Assembly (NCBI RefSeq): GCF_027571385.1
Contig: NZ_CP085636.1
Span: forward strand, 6,303,001 to 6,367,000
Direction of reading: 5' to 3'
DNA length: 64,000 nt
Source of the DNA: Shewanella sp. MTB7
GTDB taxonomy: Bacteria; Pseudomonadota; Gammaproteobacteria; Enterobacterales; Shewanellaceae
Shown piece after piece: positions 29,084-42,607 of the stretch (position 1 is the first letter of the stretch; every line of letters starts with the position of its first letter). Made by a program: the position numbers and the translations under genes. Under the pieces are notes generated by a model. It searched no databases. It was not told the DNA's origin and was given only the letters and a program-made list of their open reading frames with translations.

Positions 29084-29944
29084 CTAAACGGCTGCAGCGC
29101 CAGCAACAATTTCCGACAGTTCCTGCGTAATCGCAGCCTGACGAGCCTTGTTATAAACTAACTGCAAGTCTTTAATAAGATCACCAGCATTGTCGGTTGC
29201 AGACTTCATAGCAACCATACGGGCTGCTTGTTCGGATGCAATATTTTCAACAACACCTTGGTAAACCTGTGACTCCACATAACGTACCAACAAGGTATCC
29301 AAAAGTTCTTTTGGATCCGGCTCGTATATGTAGTCCCAATGATGAGAAATCTCATCCTCTTTTGACTTTGGCAAAGGTAGCAGCTGTTCGATCACTGGCA
29401 TTTGAGACATAGTATTAACGAACTTGTTAAATACCACGTACAAACGATCCAGTTTGCCTTCGTTGTATCCTTCTAGCATCACACGTACTGTTCCGATCAG
29501 GTCAGCGAGCTTTGGAGCGTCGCCTAAACCAGATGCTTGAGCAGGTACTATTCCGCCAAAATTAGTGAAGAACTGTACACTTCGTGCGCCGATTGGGCAG
29601 AATTCAACTTCTACACCAGCTGCACGTTGCTGCTTCACGTCTGCGATAACCTTTTTGAAAAGGTTAACGTTCAGACCACCACAAAGACCACGGTCGGTTG
29701 ACACTACAATGTAACCAACACGCTTAGCCTCTCTCACCTCTAAATAGGGGTGCTTATACTCGAGAGAACCTTGCGCTACGTGACCGATCACCTTACGCAT
29801 ATTTTCTGCATATGGACGACTTGCTGCCATGCGTTCCTGCGCTCTGCGCATTTTGCTGGCAGCAACCATTTCCATAGCGGATGTGATCTTCTGAGTATTT
29901 TGAACACTCGCGATCTTGGTTTTAATCTCTTTAGCGTTGGCCAT
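29084..29944 (-). CDS. atpG: F1Fo ATP synthase gamma subunit
   Basis: Rotor shaft of F1. From ATG 29944 the product is 286 aa ([36 protein letters not shown], of which [14 protein letters not shown] is the typical opening). The C-terminal [15 protein letters not shown] helix is conserved. A longer in-frame start is possible but is not the family's usual N-terminus. Confidence 0.98.
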   Translation of the reverse strand: MANAKEIKTKIASVQNTQKITSAMEMVAASKMRRAQERMAASRPYAENMRKVIGHVAQGSLEYKHPYLEVREAKRVGYIVVSTDRGLCGGLNVNLFKKVIADVKQQRAAGVEVEFCPIGARSVQFFTNFGGIVPAQASGLGDAPKLADLIGTVRVMLEGYNEGKLDRLYVVFNKFVNTMSQMPVIEQLLPLPKSKEDEISHHWDYIYEPDPKELLDTLLVRYVESQVYQGVVENIASEQAARMVAMKSATDNAGDLIKDLQLVYNKARQAAITQELSEIVAGAAAV

Positions 29945-29992
29945 CTTAACTCTCCAATTCTGGACCTGAGGTGCCAAAGGCACCTCGTTCGA

Positions 29993-31534
29993 TTACCAGG
30001 TTTGGGTTTCGACGAACTTATCGAGGCCGGCCTTCAACTCACCTTCGATGTCGGCATTATAGTTGCCAGTCTCGTTGATGGTCTTCATAAGCTCAGCATG
30101 CTCGCTGTTCATGAAAGAGAGCAAAGATGCTTCGAAATCACCAATTTTATTAAGCTCAACGCTCTTTAGGTAACCTTTTTCAGCTGAGAAAATAGACACA
30201 GCCTGATTAGCTACGCTCATAGGGGCGTATTGCTTTTGCTTCATAAGTTCGGTAACACGCTCACCATGCTCAAGCTGAGCACGTGTTGCATCATCTAAGT
30301 CAGATGCAAACTGTGAGAACGCTGCAAGCTCTCGATACTGTGCAAGTGCGCTACGAATACCGCCTGACAGTTTCTTGATGATCTTCGTCTGCGCCGCACC
30401 ACCAACACGAGAAACCGAAATACCAGGGTTAACAGCAGGACGTAGTCCAGAGTTAAACAGGTCAGTTTCAAGGAAGATCTGACCATCAGTAATCGAAATT
30501 ACGTTAGTCGGTACGAATGCAGATACGTCACCCGCTTGAGTTTCAATAATCGGCAGAGCTGTCAAAGAACCAGTTTGGCCTTTCACTTCACCTTTAGTGA
30601 ACTTCTCAACATACTCAGCGTTAACACGTGAAGCACGTTCTAACAGACGAGAGTGAAGATAGAATACATCACCTGGGTATGCTTCACGTCCTGGAGGACG
30701 CTTAAGTAGCAATGAAATCTGACGATAAGCAACTGCTTGCTTAGAAAGATCATCATAGACAATCAGTGCATCTTCACCGCGATCGCGGAAATACTCACCC
30801 ATTGAACAACCAGAGTATGGAGCCAAATATTGCAGTGCAGCAGCTTCAGAAGCTGTAGCAACAACAACAATGGTGTTCGCCAAAGCGCCATGTTCTTCTA
30901 GCTTGCGTACCACGTTAGCAATGGTAGAAGCCTTTTGGCCTACCGCTACGTATACACACTTAATGCCAGTATTTTTTTGATTGATAATTGAATCGATCGC
31001 AAGAGCGGTTTTACCGATCTGACGGTCACCAATAATCAATTCACGTTGTCCACGACCAATAGGGATCATAGAGTCAACGGCTTTGTAACCAGTTTGCACT
31101 GGTTGATCTACTGACTGACGTTCAATAACACCTGGTGCGATTACTTCAACAGGAGAGAAACCATCGTGATCGAGTGGTCCTTTTCCGTCGATTGGTTCAC
31201 CCAATGTGTTGACTACGCGGCCTAATAGACCACGGCCAACTGGGACTTCCAAAATACGACCAGTTGTTTTAACTTTATCGCCTTCTGCCAAAGAGGCATA
31301 AGGACCCATCACTACGGCACCGACAGAATCACGTTCTAAGTTCAACGCGATTGCGAAACGGTTACCAGGCAGTTCGATCATCTCACCTTGCATCACATCG
31401 GCTAGGCCGTGGATGCGGATGATGCCGTCACTTACTGCAACGATAGTACCTTCGTTGCGAGCTTCACTAACGACTTCGAACTGCTCGATCCGCTGTTTAA
31501 TCAGATCGCTGATTTCAGTGGAATTCAGTTGCAT
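29993..31534 (-). CDS. atpA: F1Fo ATP synthase alpha subunit
   Basis: Non-catalytic nucleotide-binding subunit, 513 aa, start ATG 31534 preceded by GGGAG at 7 nt (the TTG two codons upstream is less likely). Order of motifs is normal: P-loop, [42 protein letters not shown]. One oddity: the P-loop reads GDRQIGKT where E. coli has GDRQTGKT, a single-base change in the codon (ATC for ACC). Confidence 0.98.
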   Translation of the reverse strand: MQLNSTEISDLIKQRIEQFEVVSEARNEGTIVAVSDGIIRIHGLADVMQGEMIELPGNRFAIALNLERDSVGAVVMGPYASLAEGDKVKTTGRILEVPVGRGLLGRVVNTLGEPIDGKGPLDHDGFSPVEVIAPGVIERQSVDQPVQTGYKAVDSMIPIGRGQRELIIGDRQIGKTALAIDSIINQKNTGIKCVYVAVGQKASTIANVVRKLEEHGALANTIVVVATASEAAALQYLAPYSGCSMGEYFRDRGEDALIVYDDLSKQAVAYRQISLLLKRPPGREAYPGDVFYLHSRLLERASRVNAEYVEKFTKGEVKGQTGSLTALPIIETQAGDVSAFVPTNVISITDGQIFLETDLFNSGLRPAVNPGISVSRVGGAAQTKIIKKLSGGIRSALAQYRELAAFSQFASDLDDATRAQLEHGERVTELMKQKQYAPMSVANQAVSIFSAEKGYLKSVELNKIGDFEASLLSFMNSEHAELMKTINETGNYNADIEGELKAGLDKFVETQTW

Positions 31535-31548
31535 GCTCAAACTCCCAA

Positions 31549-32082
31549 TTACGATTGCAGCGTATCAGACAGACGCGAAATTTTTCCGCGGACCGAGCCA
31601 TCTATGACGAGGTCACCTGCCGTGATAATAAAACCAGCTATTAGGCTGGCATCTGTGCTGCAATTCAGCTTTATTTTGCGTGTGAGACGTTTCTCTAAAG
31701 AAACACTAATATCCTGTTGTTGCTCTGAAGTAAGCTCTGTAGCTGAAACGACAAACGCTTCAATCTCTTTTGCCCATTCATGCTTCATCTCAACAAAAAG
31801 TTGAGACACTGCAGGTAGTGCTTCTAAACGACCGTTTTCAGCCATTACCTTTAACAGATTTTGACCTTGCTCATTGACTTGCTCACCACAAACATTAATA
31901 AAAAGTTCGGCAAGCTTATTACTGGCTAATGCGCCAGATAGCAGTGGCTTAATGGTTTCGTTTTCACTTACCATGGCCGCGAAGTTCAGCATTTCTGCCC
32001 AACTATCAACTGCATTTTTTTCAATAGCAAAATCAAACGCTGCCTTTGCGTAAGGACGAGCGATGGTGGTTATTTCAGCCAT
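31549..32082 (-). CDS. atpH: F1Fo ATP synthase delta subunit
   Basis: Stator subunit joining F1 to the b subunits, 177 aa. N-terminal [14 protein letters not shown] and the C-terminal [25 protein letters not shown] pattern ([23 protein letters not shown]) identify it. Sits between atpF and atpA with short spacers. Confidence 0.98.
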   Translation of the reverse strand: MAEITTIARPYAKAAFDFAIEKNAVDSWAEMLNFAAMVSENETIKPLLSGALASNKLAELFINVCGEQVNEQGQNLLKVMAENGRLEALPAVSQLFVEMKHEWAKEIEAFVVSATELTSEQQQDISVSLEKRLTRKIKLNCSTDASLIAGFIITAGDLVIDGSVRGKISRLSDTLQS

Positions 32083-32098
32083 AACTCAAACTCCTTAT

Positions 32099-32569
32099 TT
32101 AAAGTTCAGCAACAAGTTTATCAACTATGTCACTGTGGGCGGCTTTATCGATAGAACGCTCAAGAATCTTCTCTGCACCAATAATGGCTAGAGTAGCAAC
32201 TTGCTTACGCAAGTCTTCTTTAACGCGATTACGTTCAGCTTCAATTTCTGCATAACCCTGAGCAATAATTTTATTACGCTCAGCATCAGCTTCGGCTTTT
32301 GCTTCGTCAACTATTTGAGCTTTACGTTTGTTCGCTTGCTCAATAATTTCGTTCGCAGTAGCTTTGGCGTCTTTTAGTTGGTCAGTCGCTTTCGCTTGTG
32401 CCAACTCAAGGTCTTTTACGGCACGGTCAGCATGAGCTAAACCGTCAGCAATCCTTTTTTGACGCTCTTCGATGGCATTCATCAAAGGTGGCCAAACATA
32501 CTTCATGCAGAACCACACGAAGAGTAAAAAGGCGACCGACTGTCCGAGTAAGGTAGCGTTGAAATTCAC
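32099..32569 (-). CDS. atpF: F1Fo ATP synthase b subunit
   Basis: Peripheral-stalk subunit of 156 aa: one N-terminal membrane helix (about 5-25, containing [17 protein letters not shown]) followed by a long charged coiled-coil. Same length as E. coli AtpF. Located between atpE and atpH. Confidence 0.98.
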   Translation of the reverse strand: MNFNATLLGQSVAFLLFVWFCMKYVWPPLMNAIEERQKRIADGLAHADRAVKDLELAQAKATDQLKDAKATANEIIEQANKRKAQIVDEAKAEADAERNKIIAQGYAEIEAERNRVKEDLRKQVATLAIIGAEKILERSIDKAAHSDIVDKLVAEL

Positions 32570-32606
32570 AACAGCCTCCTATTGAGTTTAAAGACAGAAG
32601 CGTTTA

Positions 32607-32900
<294 letters not shown>

Positions 32901-32923
32901 CTAAAAATATCTTTCAGCAATCC

Positions 32924-33721
<798 letters not shown>

Positions 33722-33730
33722 TCATCCCAC

Positions 33731-34114
33731 TTAACTTTGCTTGAAATATAAAGGAGCTGTCCAATGCACGATTAACACTAAGGTATAACAAACAAAAAGA
33801 GGCATAAATCCCACTTTCCAATTGATAAACACTAGTGAAAACATTGCGATAGTAAGCAGCAACTTTACCGCTTCCCCCCAGTAAAAAGTCTTAATGACCT
33901 TTCCAGCTGAACTTGCTCCCGAATGGGAAAAAGCTAGGGTTGCGAATACAAAATTAGGAAGTACAGCAATAGCACCACCTGCTAGTGCAGATAAGCCATA
34001 CTGAGCTCCCCACGTGGCGAAAAAGAAAATAGAAATAACCCCAGCCATCGCCGCCTGCATCATCACCAATTTATAGGCTGACCATCGGCCACGACGTGCT
34101 AAAACTTTACTCAA
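33731..34114 (-). CDS. atpI: ATP synthase protein I
   Basis: Small membrane protein (127 aa, four hydrophobic segments) encoded at the head of the atp operon; it helps assemble the c-ring in related systems. LSALAGGAIAVLPNFVFA and the family's Pro-Asn pair are visible. The gene starts 225 nt from parB, where the atp promoter should lie. Confidence 0.93.
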   Translation of the reverse strand: MSKVLARRGRWSAYKLVMMQAAMAGVISIFFFATWGAQYGLSALAGGAIAVLPNFVFATLAFSHSGASSAGKVIKTFYWGEAVKLLLTIAMFSLVFINWKVGFMPLFVCYTLVLIVHWTAPLYFKQS

Positions 34115-34339
34115 TTTACCCTCTCCGCTTTAGTGCTTTAATGGCTCGATGACCGGATAACTATACCCAAACAATACCGAACTACAAAAAAGCTTGCGAA
34201 AGTATACCTTTTCAAGCATTCAAAGCAAGTTTAAGCTAAGGAAAATCGACACTTTTAATGTGATCTACTACCAAAGATGCAAAAGTATAAAACTAACGGA
34301 TGTCGCAAAATTACATAATATAGCCGTAACATGATTTTT

Positions 34340-35236
34340 TTAACGGATTTTGCTGATAATGCCGTCTAATTCAGCGAGATCTTGATAGTTTATTACCAAT
34401 TTACCCTTACCTTTTTTATTATGCGTAATCGATACTTTCGCACCTAATCTTTCGATTAATTGGCTTTCAAGACGGGCTACGTCATGATCTTTTGCAGGTT
34501 TGTCTGCAATTTCAGGAGGATTTAAGGTTTTATTAACTAAGCGTTCAGTTTCACGCACAGTTAGTTCTTTTGCAGCCACCATTCTGGCGATAATTGTCTG
34601 TTCATCACCATCGATAGATAACAAAGCTCTAGCATGGCCCATATCTATGTCACCATACTCCAACATACGCTTAACAGGTTCGTTAAGACCATTAAGTCGT
34701 AGCAAGTTAGAGACGGTAGTTCGAGACTTCCCAACAGCGTCAGCAATCTGTTGATGGGTCAGATTAAACTCTTTCATTAATCGATGAAGTGCTATCGCTT
34801 CTTCCATCGCATTAAGATCTTCACGCTGAATATTCTCAATCAAGGCGATAACAACGGCAGATTCATCGGGCACTTGTTTAACAATACAAGGAACTTGCTC
34901 AAGTTTAGCGAGTTGAGCAGCACGCCAGCGACGTTCACCGGCAATAATTTCATACATGGTAGGCGATATTTTACGCACTAAAATAGGCTGAATAATACCT
35001 TGTGCTTTTATCGACACCGATAACTCATCGAGGGCTTCAGGAGACATATCCTTACGAGGCTGATATTTTCCTGATTGCATCATATCGACATCTAACATGA
35101 TGAGAGAATCGTTTTTAATATCTTGATCCGCTGAATCGCTATTTGTTTGATTTAACTTCGCACTTGCTGCATTGCTGGTACTGAGTAATGCGTCCAGGCC
35201 TTTACCCAAACCACGCTTTTTGACTGTCATTTCCAT
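34340..35236 (-). CDS. parB: Chromosome-partitioning protein ParB
   Basis: CTP-dependent DNA clamp that loads at parS. 298 aa: N-terminal KRGLGKGLDALL, ParB/Srx domain with GERRWRAAQLA (the arginine-rich CTP-binding motif), helix-turn-helix THQQIADAVGKSRTTVSNLLRL, and a C-terminal dimer domain. Start could be 35236 or two codons later. Downstream of parA by 9 nt. A matching parS-like site lies in hrpB at 57491-57504. Confidence 0.97.
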   Translation of the reverse strand: MEMTVKKRGLGKGLDALLSTSNAASAKLNQTNSDSADQDIKNDSLIMLDVDMMQSGKYQPRKDMSPEALDELSVSIKAQGIIQPILVRKISPTMYEIIAGERRWRAAQLAKLEQVPCIVKQVPDESAVVIALIENIQREDLNAMEEAIALHRLMKEFNLTHQQIADAVGKSRTTVSNLLRLNGLNEPVKRMLEYGDIDMGHARALLSIDGDEQTIIARMVAAKELTVRETERLVNKTLNPPEIADKPAKDHDVARLESQLIERLGAKVSITHNKKGKGKLVINYQDLAELDGIISKIR

Positions 35237-35245
35237 AACCCTAAT

Positions 35246-36037
35246 TTAAGCTTGTTCGCCCTGAAGTTTATGCTGTTCGGCACGCCGAATGATTTCACCA
35301 GCTAGTGACAGATAGGCTTTTGCACCCGCACTGGTTTTATCATAATACATAGCTGGGGCACCAAAACTTGGCGCTTCAGCCAATCGCACGTTTCGAGGAA
35401 TAACAGTGCGATACACTTTCTCACCAAAATGTTGTTTAAGCTGATCGGACACATCATTCGCCAAACGATTACGGGGATCATACATGGTACGTAAAATACC
35501 TTCGATATGCAGACCAGGGTTAACCATGGCACCTATCTTACTGATAGTGTCCATTAGCGCAGTTAATCCTTCTAGCGCATAATACTCACACTGCATCGGC
35601 ACTAACACCGAATCCGCAGCCGACATCGCATTTACGGTTAACATATTTAAAGAGGGTGGACAGTCGATAAAAATATAATCGTAATCATCTTTGATCGGAG
35701 CTAAAGCATTACGTAGACGGATTTCACGAGCAAAAAATTCCATCAATTTGATCTCAACAGCAGTAACGTCACCATTACCCGCGATCAGATCATACTTGCC
35801 ACTCGTCTCTCTATAGACAACCTCATCAAAAGGTTTCTCTTCAACCAACAATTCATATGCTGTATTTTCAACGCTGTATTTATCAATCCCACTACCCATG
35901 GTCGCATTACCCTGAGGATCGAGATCAATAAGCAACACTTTACGCTTTGTAGCAGCTAAAGATGCGGCTAAATTCACGCAAGTTGTTGTTTTTCCCACGC
36001 CACCTTTTTGGTTGGCCACGGCAATCACTTTACCCAC
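35246..36037 (-). CDS. parA: Chromosome-partitioning ATPase ParA
   Basis: Deviant Walker ATPase, 263 aa: KGGVGKTTCVNLAASLA at 11-27 and the DCPPSL switch. Works with ParB to position origins. Located between rsmG and parB as in most gammaproteobacteria with chromosomal parAB. Confidence 0.97.
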   Translation of the reverse strand: MGKVIAVANQKGGVGKTTTCVNLAASLAATKRKVLLIDLDPQGNATMGSGIDKYSVENTAYELLVEEKPFDEVVYRETSGKYDLIAGNGDVTAVEIKLMEFFAREIRLRNALAPIKDDYDYIFIDCPPSLNMLTVNAMSAADSVLVPMQCEYYALEGLTALMDTISKIGAMVNPGLHIEGILRTMYDPRNRLANDVSDQLKQHFGEKVYRTVIPRNVRLAEAPSFGAPAMYYDKTSAGAKAYLSLAGEIIRRAEQHKLQGEQA

Positions 36038-36122
36038 AATATCATCCTGTCAGTCACTTTCTTATATTCAATCTAAGTTATAACAATTACCAAGTTGCTT
36101 GAACCACTTAAAAAATGCAACT

Positions 36123-36749
36123 TTATTGCACTTTTTTAATGACTCTTAATAAGTGTCTTTGCTCATCAAGACAAGGAACGGTTAACTCGAAAACATCGGT
36201 TACTTCAAACCCTTCTGGAATATTCGCCATCTCATCTTCGGCCAACTGACCCTTTAATGCATAATAACAACCGTTATCAGTCGGAAGATGGTGACACCAA
36301 TGCAACATATCTTCGATTGACGCAAATGCACGACTTAACACACCATCAAATTTAATGTCTGGTTGATAAGCTTCAACACGACTTTCAACAGAGCTGATAT
36401 TTTTAATACCTAATTCATGTTGGACCTGCTTTTGAAAACGGATCCGCTTGCCTAAACTATCTAATAATACAAAAGATTTATCTGGATTCATTATCGCTAA
36501 TGGGATGCCTGGTAAACCAGGGCCGGTGCCCACATCAATAAAACGCTCACCAATGAGATGTTCAGATACCGCTAAACTGTCCATAATGTGACGGATCAAC
36601 ATCTGTTGTGGGTCTCGGATCGACGTCAGGTTAAAAGCCTTATTCCACTTATTGAGCATCTCAACAAAACCAATAAGCTGCTTTTTTTGCTCAGCGGTCG
36701 CAGACAGATTCATTTCAGACAAATACTTATCTAATAGGGCAGATAACAC
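36123..36749 (-). CDS. rsmG: 16S rRNA (guanine527-N7)-methyltransferase
   Basis: AdoMet-dependent methyltransferase of 208 aa (formerly GidB). The [23 protein letters not shown] region and the glycine-rich [14 protein letters not shown] motif are family signatures. Follows mnmG by ~100 nt, the conserved order. Confidence 0.97.
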   Translation of the reverse strand: MLSALLDKYLSEMNLSATAEQKKQLIGFVEMLNKWNKAFNLTSIRDPQQMLIRHIMDSLAVSEHLIGERFIDVGTGPGLPGIPLAIMNPDKSFVLLDSLGKRIRFQKQVQHELGIKNISSVESRVEAYQPDIKFDGVLSRAFASIEDMLHWCHHLPTDNGCYYALKGQLAEDEMANIPEGFEVTDVFELTVPCLDEQRHLLRVIKKVQ

Positions 36750-36851
36750 AGGTAGATCCTTAATTACAAACTTAAATAGGCATGAACAAGCTATTATGAA
36801 GCTGTCAAAACAGTAAGGGAAGCGCTATTGGCTTCCCACTACTTGATATTT

Positions 36852-38744
36852 TTACGAAGCTTTTTTACGTAACAAGCCACGTCGCTTCAGATGCACCAAT
36901 AAAATAGAGATAGCGGCTGGCGTCATTCCTGAAATTCTCGAAGCCTGACCTATCGTTTCAGGTTTATGATCATTGAGCTTAGCGATTACTTCGTTTGATA
37001 ATCCCGGCACCTCCTGATAATCAAGATCTAACGGTAATCCAGTAGTTTCATGACGAACCGCTTTATCAATTTCATCTTGCTGACGTTGAATATAACCCGA
37101 GTATTTAACTTGGATCTGAACTTGCTCAGCAGCACGTGGATCTTCAAGTCCCGGACCAAATCCTTCTAAGGACATTAGTTTAGGGTAATCCATTTCTGGA
37201 CGACGCAATAAATCTTCAAAAGAGGCTTCACGTGAGATGGGTGTATTTAACTCAGGATTCAAGACATCGATCAAAGGTGAATGGGGGTGAACCCACTGGC
37301 TACGCAAACGTTGCAGTTCAAGTTCAATAGCCTCACGTTTCTCATTGAATTGTTCCCAACGGTTATCACAAACTAATCCAAATTCACGTCCTTTTTCGGT
37401 TAAACGTAGATCGGCGTTGTCTTCACGAAGTAGCAAACGATATTCAGCGCGACTGGTAAACATGCGATAAGGTTCTTTAGTGCCTAATGTAGAAAGATCA
37501 TCCACTAACACACCTAAGTAAGCTTGATCACGACGTGGCGCCCAAGCTTCTTTACCTTGAACTTGCAAAGACGCATTCATGCCTGCTAATAAACCTTGAG
37601 CAGCGGCTTCTTCATAACCTGTGGTGCCATTGATCTGTCCAGCAAAGAAAAGACCGGCAATGGTTTTAGTTTCAAGGGAGTTTTTTAAATCTCTTGGATC
37701 AAAATAATCATATTCAATTGCATAACCAGGACGGATAATTTCAGCATTTTCCATTCCCTTAATCGATCTAACCAAATTAAGCTGCACATCGAAAGGCAAA
37801 CTGGTTGAGATACCGTTAGGGTAGATCTCATTGGTGTTTAGCCCTTCAGGTTCAATAAAGATTTGATGGGAAGATTTATCTGCAAAGCGATGGATCTTAT
37901 CTTCAATTGAAGGGCAGTAACGTGGACCAATACCTTCGATAACACCTGAATACATAGGACTACGGTCTAATCCACCACGAATAATATCGTGTGTGCGCTC
38001 ATTGGTATGAGTGACATAGCAAGAAACCTGACGAGGATGATCTTTTACATCACCGATAAATGACATCACAGGCAAAGGGGTATCACCTTTCTGTTCAGCC
38101 ATCAGATCGAAATCTATGGTATTTACATCAATTCGAGGTGGAGTCCCTGTTTTTAAGCGGCCAATCCGGATCGGCAGTTCACGTAGACGATCAGCTAGTG
38201 CGATCGATGGTGGATCTCCTGCTCGTCCACCACTGTAATTTTGCATACCTATGTGAATTTTACCACTAAGGAAAGTGCCTGCAGTTAAGATTACCGTAGG
38301 GGCTTCAAATGCTAATCCCATCTGAGTGACAACGCCTGTGACTCGACCATTTTCAACAATAAGATCATCAACTGCTTGTTGGAAAAGTCTAAGGTTAGGT
38401 TGGTTTTGCAAAATCTGTTGGATCTTAGCTCGGTACAAAGCCCTGTCTGCTTGAGCACGAGTGGCTCGAACTGCTGGGCCCTTGCTTGAGTTAAGAGTTC
38501 TGAATTGAATACCAGCAAAGTCAGTTGCAATCGCCATTGCACCGCCTAAAGCATCAATTTCTTTTACCAAGTGTCCTTTGCCAATCCCGCCAATAGCTGG
38601 ATTGCAAGACATCTGTCCTAAGGTATCGATGTTGTGAGTCAGCAAGAGGGTTTTTGATCCCATTCTTGCTGCAGCTAACGCGGCTTCGGTACCAGCATGG
38701 CCACCACCGATAACAATTACATCGAACCGTTCATGAAAATGCAT
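36852..38744 (-). CDS. mnmG: tRNA uridine-5-carboxymethylaminomethyl modification enzyme MnmG
   Basis: FAD enzyme that with MnmE modifies the wobble uridine. 630 aa, FAD motif [19 protein letters not shown] at 11-29, and family blocks [22 protein letters not shown] and [10 protein letters not shown]. It lies next to oriC exactly as in E. coli and Vibrio. Distinctive length and motifs leave little doubt. Confidence 0.98.
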   Translation of the reverse strand: MHFHERFDVIVIGGGHAGTEAALAAARMGSKTLLLTHNIDTLGQMSCNPAIGGIGKGHLVKEIDALGGAMAIATDFAGIQFRTLNSSKGPAVRATRAQADRALYRAKIQQILQNQPNLRLFQQAVDDLIVENGRVTGVVTQMGLAFEAPTVILTAGTFLSGKIHIGMQNYSGGRAGDPPSIALADRLRELPIRIGRLKTGTPPRIDVNTIDFDLMAEQKGDTPLPVMSFIGDVKDHPRQVSCYVTHTNERTHDIIRGGLDRSPMYSGVIEGIGPRYCPSIEDKIHRFADKSSHQIFIEPEGLNTNEIYPNGISTSLPFDVQLNLVRSIKGMENAEIIRPGYAIEYDYFDPRDLKNSLETKTIAGLFFAGQINGTTGYEEAAAQGLLAGMNASLQVQGKEAWAPRRDQAYLGVLVDDLSTLGTKEPYRMFTSRAEYRLLLREDNADLRLTEKGREFGLVCDNRWEQFNEKREAIELELQRLRSQWVHPHSPLIDVLNPELNTPISREASFEDLLRRPEMDYPKLMSLEGFGPGLEDPRAAEQVQIQVKYSGYIQRQQDEIDKAVRHETTGLPLDLDYQEVPGLSNEVIAKLNDHKPETIGQASRISGMTPAAISILLVHLKRRGLLRKKAS

Positions 38745-38799
38745 GAGTAAACCTTAAATTTAAACTTTAGTCGATAACGAGCAAACAGTGAATTTGAGC

Positions 38800-39202
38800 T
38801 GAGCATTTTAGCATTTGATCTGACCTAGGTGAAAGATCAATTTTACTGTTCAGATCCGATGAAGATCTGCTTAATAGATCTTAGGATCTTTATATAGATC
38901 CTTTGTTATGTTTATTATTAAGGGAGCACTTTTCTGTGGATAATCTATTTTTTTAAATAGAATCAATAGTTAAAAGCGATCAAAACCTGTGATCTATTTT
39001 AGATCTAACTGACTTAAGCTTGGGGATAGATCGGCTACTTATCCACAAGGCGGATCATTGACCGGATCGCATGTGGATCAATACAGAGTTTGATCAGAGC
39101 TAAATAATAGGTTATCCACATATTTATCATTTTAGATCGTAATATGTGGATAAAGTAGATCTAAACTGTGAGTTGTTCTCATAGTTATACTGAAAAGCGA
39201 TC
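38800..39202. other. oriC: Chromosomal replication origin oriC
   Basis: The 458-nt gap between mnmG and mioC has four perfect DnaA boxes TTATCCACA/TGTGGATAA (38935-38943, 39039-39047, 39112-39120, 39145-39153) plus the variant TGTGGATCA (39072-39080). About 18 GATC sites occur in ~400 nt. An AT-rich, GATC-punctuated block at 38863-38932 resembles the unwinding element with its 13-mers. Position and architecture match E. coli oriC. Confidence 0.95.
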
Positions 39203-39643
39203 TTATAGTTGATCTTGCCATTGTGTTAACCAAGCAAGAGCAGGGTCTTCAGGAGTATGATCGTATTGAACATCGATCTGGATCTTATCCACATAGACTT
39301 GTGCACCGCAATCCTGCAAAGCTTGAGACAACTTTTCTGGTCCTTCACAAAAAGTATCGTAGCTTGAGTCTCCGATCGCGCAAATGGCAAATTTGATTCC
39401 GGTTAGATCGGGATTTTTAGCGAAGATCTCGCTTAAAAATGGGGTTATATTGTCAGGAAGATCGCCTGCTCCATGTGTCGATGAGACGATCAACCAGAGG
39501 GATTTTGGGTCCAAATCATCCAATTTAGGGGTCATGTGCAGCTGATTTTTATGGCCTAATTCGGTTAATTTAGCCGCTAGTTCATCGGCAACATACTCTG
39601 CATTACCTAAGGTTGTTCCTATTAATATCTCTATTTTAGCCAT
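39203..39643 (-). CDS. mioC: Flavodoxin-like protein MioC
   Basis: FMN-binding flavodoxin-like protein, 146 aa from ATG 39643 (MAKIEILIGTTLGNAEYVADEL...). The phosphate-binding loop TTLGNAEY and the FMN loop SSTHGAGDLPDN are clear. It is transcribed toward oriC, as in E. coli, where this affects initiation. Confidence 0.95.
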   Translation of the reverse strand: MAKIEILIGTTLGNAEYVADELAAKLTELGHKNQLHMTPKLDDLDPKSLWLIVSSTHGAGDLPDNITPFLSEIFAKNPDLTGIKFAICAIGDSSYDTFCEGPEKLSQALQDCGAQVYVDKIQIDVQYDHTPEDPALAWLTQWQDQL

Positions 39644-39791
39644 AATCTTTCTCATTTAGCGGTGTAAATAGGCCTTTTTAGGCCACTTTGATTCAATAAT
39701 GGAGCTCATAATAAGGTAAAACGAGTGAGAAGTAGGAGGTTTAAAGGTAAATATGGGAGTAAAGAGGAGAAAATAGATACTTTAAATAAGC

Positions 39792-39811
39792 AAAAGCCCA
39801 ACTGAATGGGC
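39792..39811 (-). terminator. Terminator of the class III alcohol dehydrogenase gene
   Basis: Minus-strand stem GCCCA-TTCAGT-TGGGC is followed by TTTTG, 18 nt beyond the adh stop. Confidence 0.65.
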
Positions 39812-39828
39812 TTAATTAACGAGTTTGA

Positions 39829-41013
<1,185 letters not shown>

Positions 41014-41142
41014 TTAATATGTGCATATCAGTCAAAAGTTAGATATAGCAAGGGAGCTGAGTGTTTTCTAACTCAGCTTTATCGGCAGGAAAAAGCGTTC
41101 GTGGGCAGATGTTTTAAGTAAGTATTTATGTTAATTAACGGC

Positions 41143-41787
41143 TTAGCTCATGGTTTGCACTTGAGATGCTAACAGCCAGATAGCTAAAGTGAAGAAGATT
41201 AATCCCATAAATTTATTTTGATAAGCTCTGAACTTGTCATTTTTCAGTAGAGATTTACCTAAACTGCCAACCATAGCTACCAGCAATAAATTAAACAGCA
41301 AGCCCATCACGTTGAGTAACAATCCCAATGCCAACATCTGTTCTCCAGAACTGGCCGTTAAGTCTGTCGAGACAAATTGAGGCAAAAAAAGCACGAAAAA
41401 GAGTAGAGCCTTAGGGTTTAACAAGTTACTGAATACGGCACGTCGATAGAGGATCTTAGCTAGGTTGTTATCTTGAGCAACTTCAGGAGCATCCATTGGA
41501 TCTGCTCGCATGCAGTCCCAACCCATTTTCAACAGGTAAGCACCGCCTAATAGACGCAGTAATTGCAGAGCCATAGGATTCATGGCTATTAATGCAGATA
41601 CGCCCATAGCAGCTAATAAAGTGAGTAATAAACCTGAAGTGGCATTGCCTAAACTAGCGTAAATCCCAACTTTGCGACCATAACTAAGGCTAGAGCTGGC
41701 TATTAATAACATATCTGGACCAGGGATCAGCAAAAGGGCTATAACTGTGGTGAGATATAGAGGAAGTAACGCGAGATCGATCATCAA
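41143..41787 (-). CDS. LysE/RhtB-family amino-acid exporter
   Basis: Inner-membrane exporter of 214 aa with five to six helices. The opening LLIPGPDMLLIASSSLSYGRKVGIYASLG (in part PGPDMLLI...GRKVG) and NPKALLFFVLFLPQFV are signature motifs of the family, which exports Thr, homoserine, Lys or related amino acids. Substrate unknown. Stands alone between frmA and a long non-coding gap. Confidence 0.93.
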   Translation of the reverse strand: MMIDLALLPLYLTTVIALLLIPGPDMLLIASSSLSYGRKVGIYASLGNATSGLLLTLLAAMGVSALIAMNPMALQLLRLLGGAYLLKMGWDCMRADPMDAPEVAQDNNLAKILYRRAVFSNLLNPKALLFFVLFLPQFVSTDLTASSGEQMLALGLLLNVMGLLFNLLLVAMVGSLGKSLLKNDKFRAYQNKFMGLIFFTLAIWLLASQVQTMS

Positions 41788-42402
41788 TAATGCACTGGTT
41801 TAGAGAGAAGGCCGGGATTCTACAGTGGTTTGCTATCATTCTGTAGATTTTTACAGCGACAACAAGAACAAGCGTTTAATAACTGCGCAGAACGCGCAAA
41901 TAATGCACTTTTTTGGCCGTAAGCTGATTATTTTGATGACCGATTTAGATTGATTTTGAATGGATATATAATTTTTTAAAACTTTTTATTGGCCGTCACA
42001 TTAACTCTCTTTTTTCTCCTCATCGACTCAATGAGTTTATTTATCATCATTTGATGTCTTTTACTGTTTGCTATTTAACTCGGTATTAGTGGAAGACTAT
42101 ATAGTAGTAAGTTGTTATATACACTGATTTTTGAATAGGTAAATAACCAAGGTTAGCGGTAGAATATTATCAATATGATGGAATAACCTCAGCTGTAAGT
42201 AGGTTAGAAATGGCTTAAATACAGATAAATATACGTTTTAAAAAACGTTCAAAAAACTGACGCTTTGAAGATAAATTGACTCTACAAATATTCGTCAATA
42301 AATGATGAACTGCTGATTAAATAGACTGTTTATTGACAGTGTTTTGTTATGGCCATTTAGATTATATTTATCGGTATCAGAGTAAAAATGTGAATCATTA
42401 TT
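41788..42402. other. AT-rich non-coding gap
   Basis: 615 nt between the LysE-type gene and a small open frame. I see no open frame with coding character, no strong terminator and no recognisable repeat. Confidence 0.55.
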
Positions 42403-42534
42403 ATGTTACGTAATTTGTTGTATGCCGTTATCTGTTATGCCATTTGGCTAACTTACCAAGATGTGTCTGCTTATATAACGGCGCCAGCAGAAGAGATAGC
42501 TCAGCTTGAACAAGAGGGAAAAGGTAAAGGTTAA
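42403..42534 (+). CDS. Small predicted membrane protein (43 aa)
   Basis: An ATG-initiated frame encodes 43 aa with one hydrophobic helix (LLYAVICYAIWLTY) followed by a charged tail EEIAQLEQEGKGKG. It ends 74 nt before the winged-helix gene on the same strand. Hydrophobic N-terminus plus Glu/Lys-rich tail is plausible for a small membrane protein, but no family is recognised and no clear ribosome site is seen. Confidence 0.4.
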   Translation: MLRNLLYAVICYAIWLTYQDVSAYITAPAEEIAQLEQEGKGKG

Positions 42535-42607
42535 TCCTCGTTTGTTAATTGAACTATTTATCTATAGCTTGTTACTCAATAATATAAAATATTGGTTAGC
42601 GATATTT

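Noticed and set aside
30601..30630. Second parS at a CACGTG in atpA
   Set aside because: The flanks do not match the palindromic parS arms; only the central hexamer agrees.
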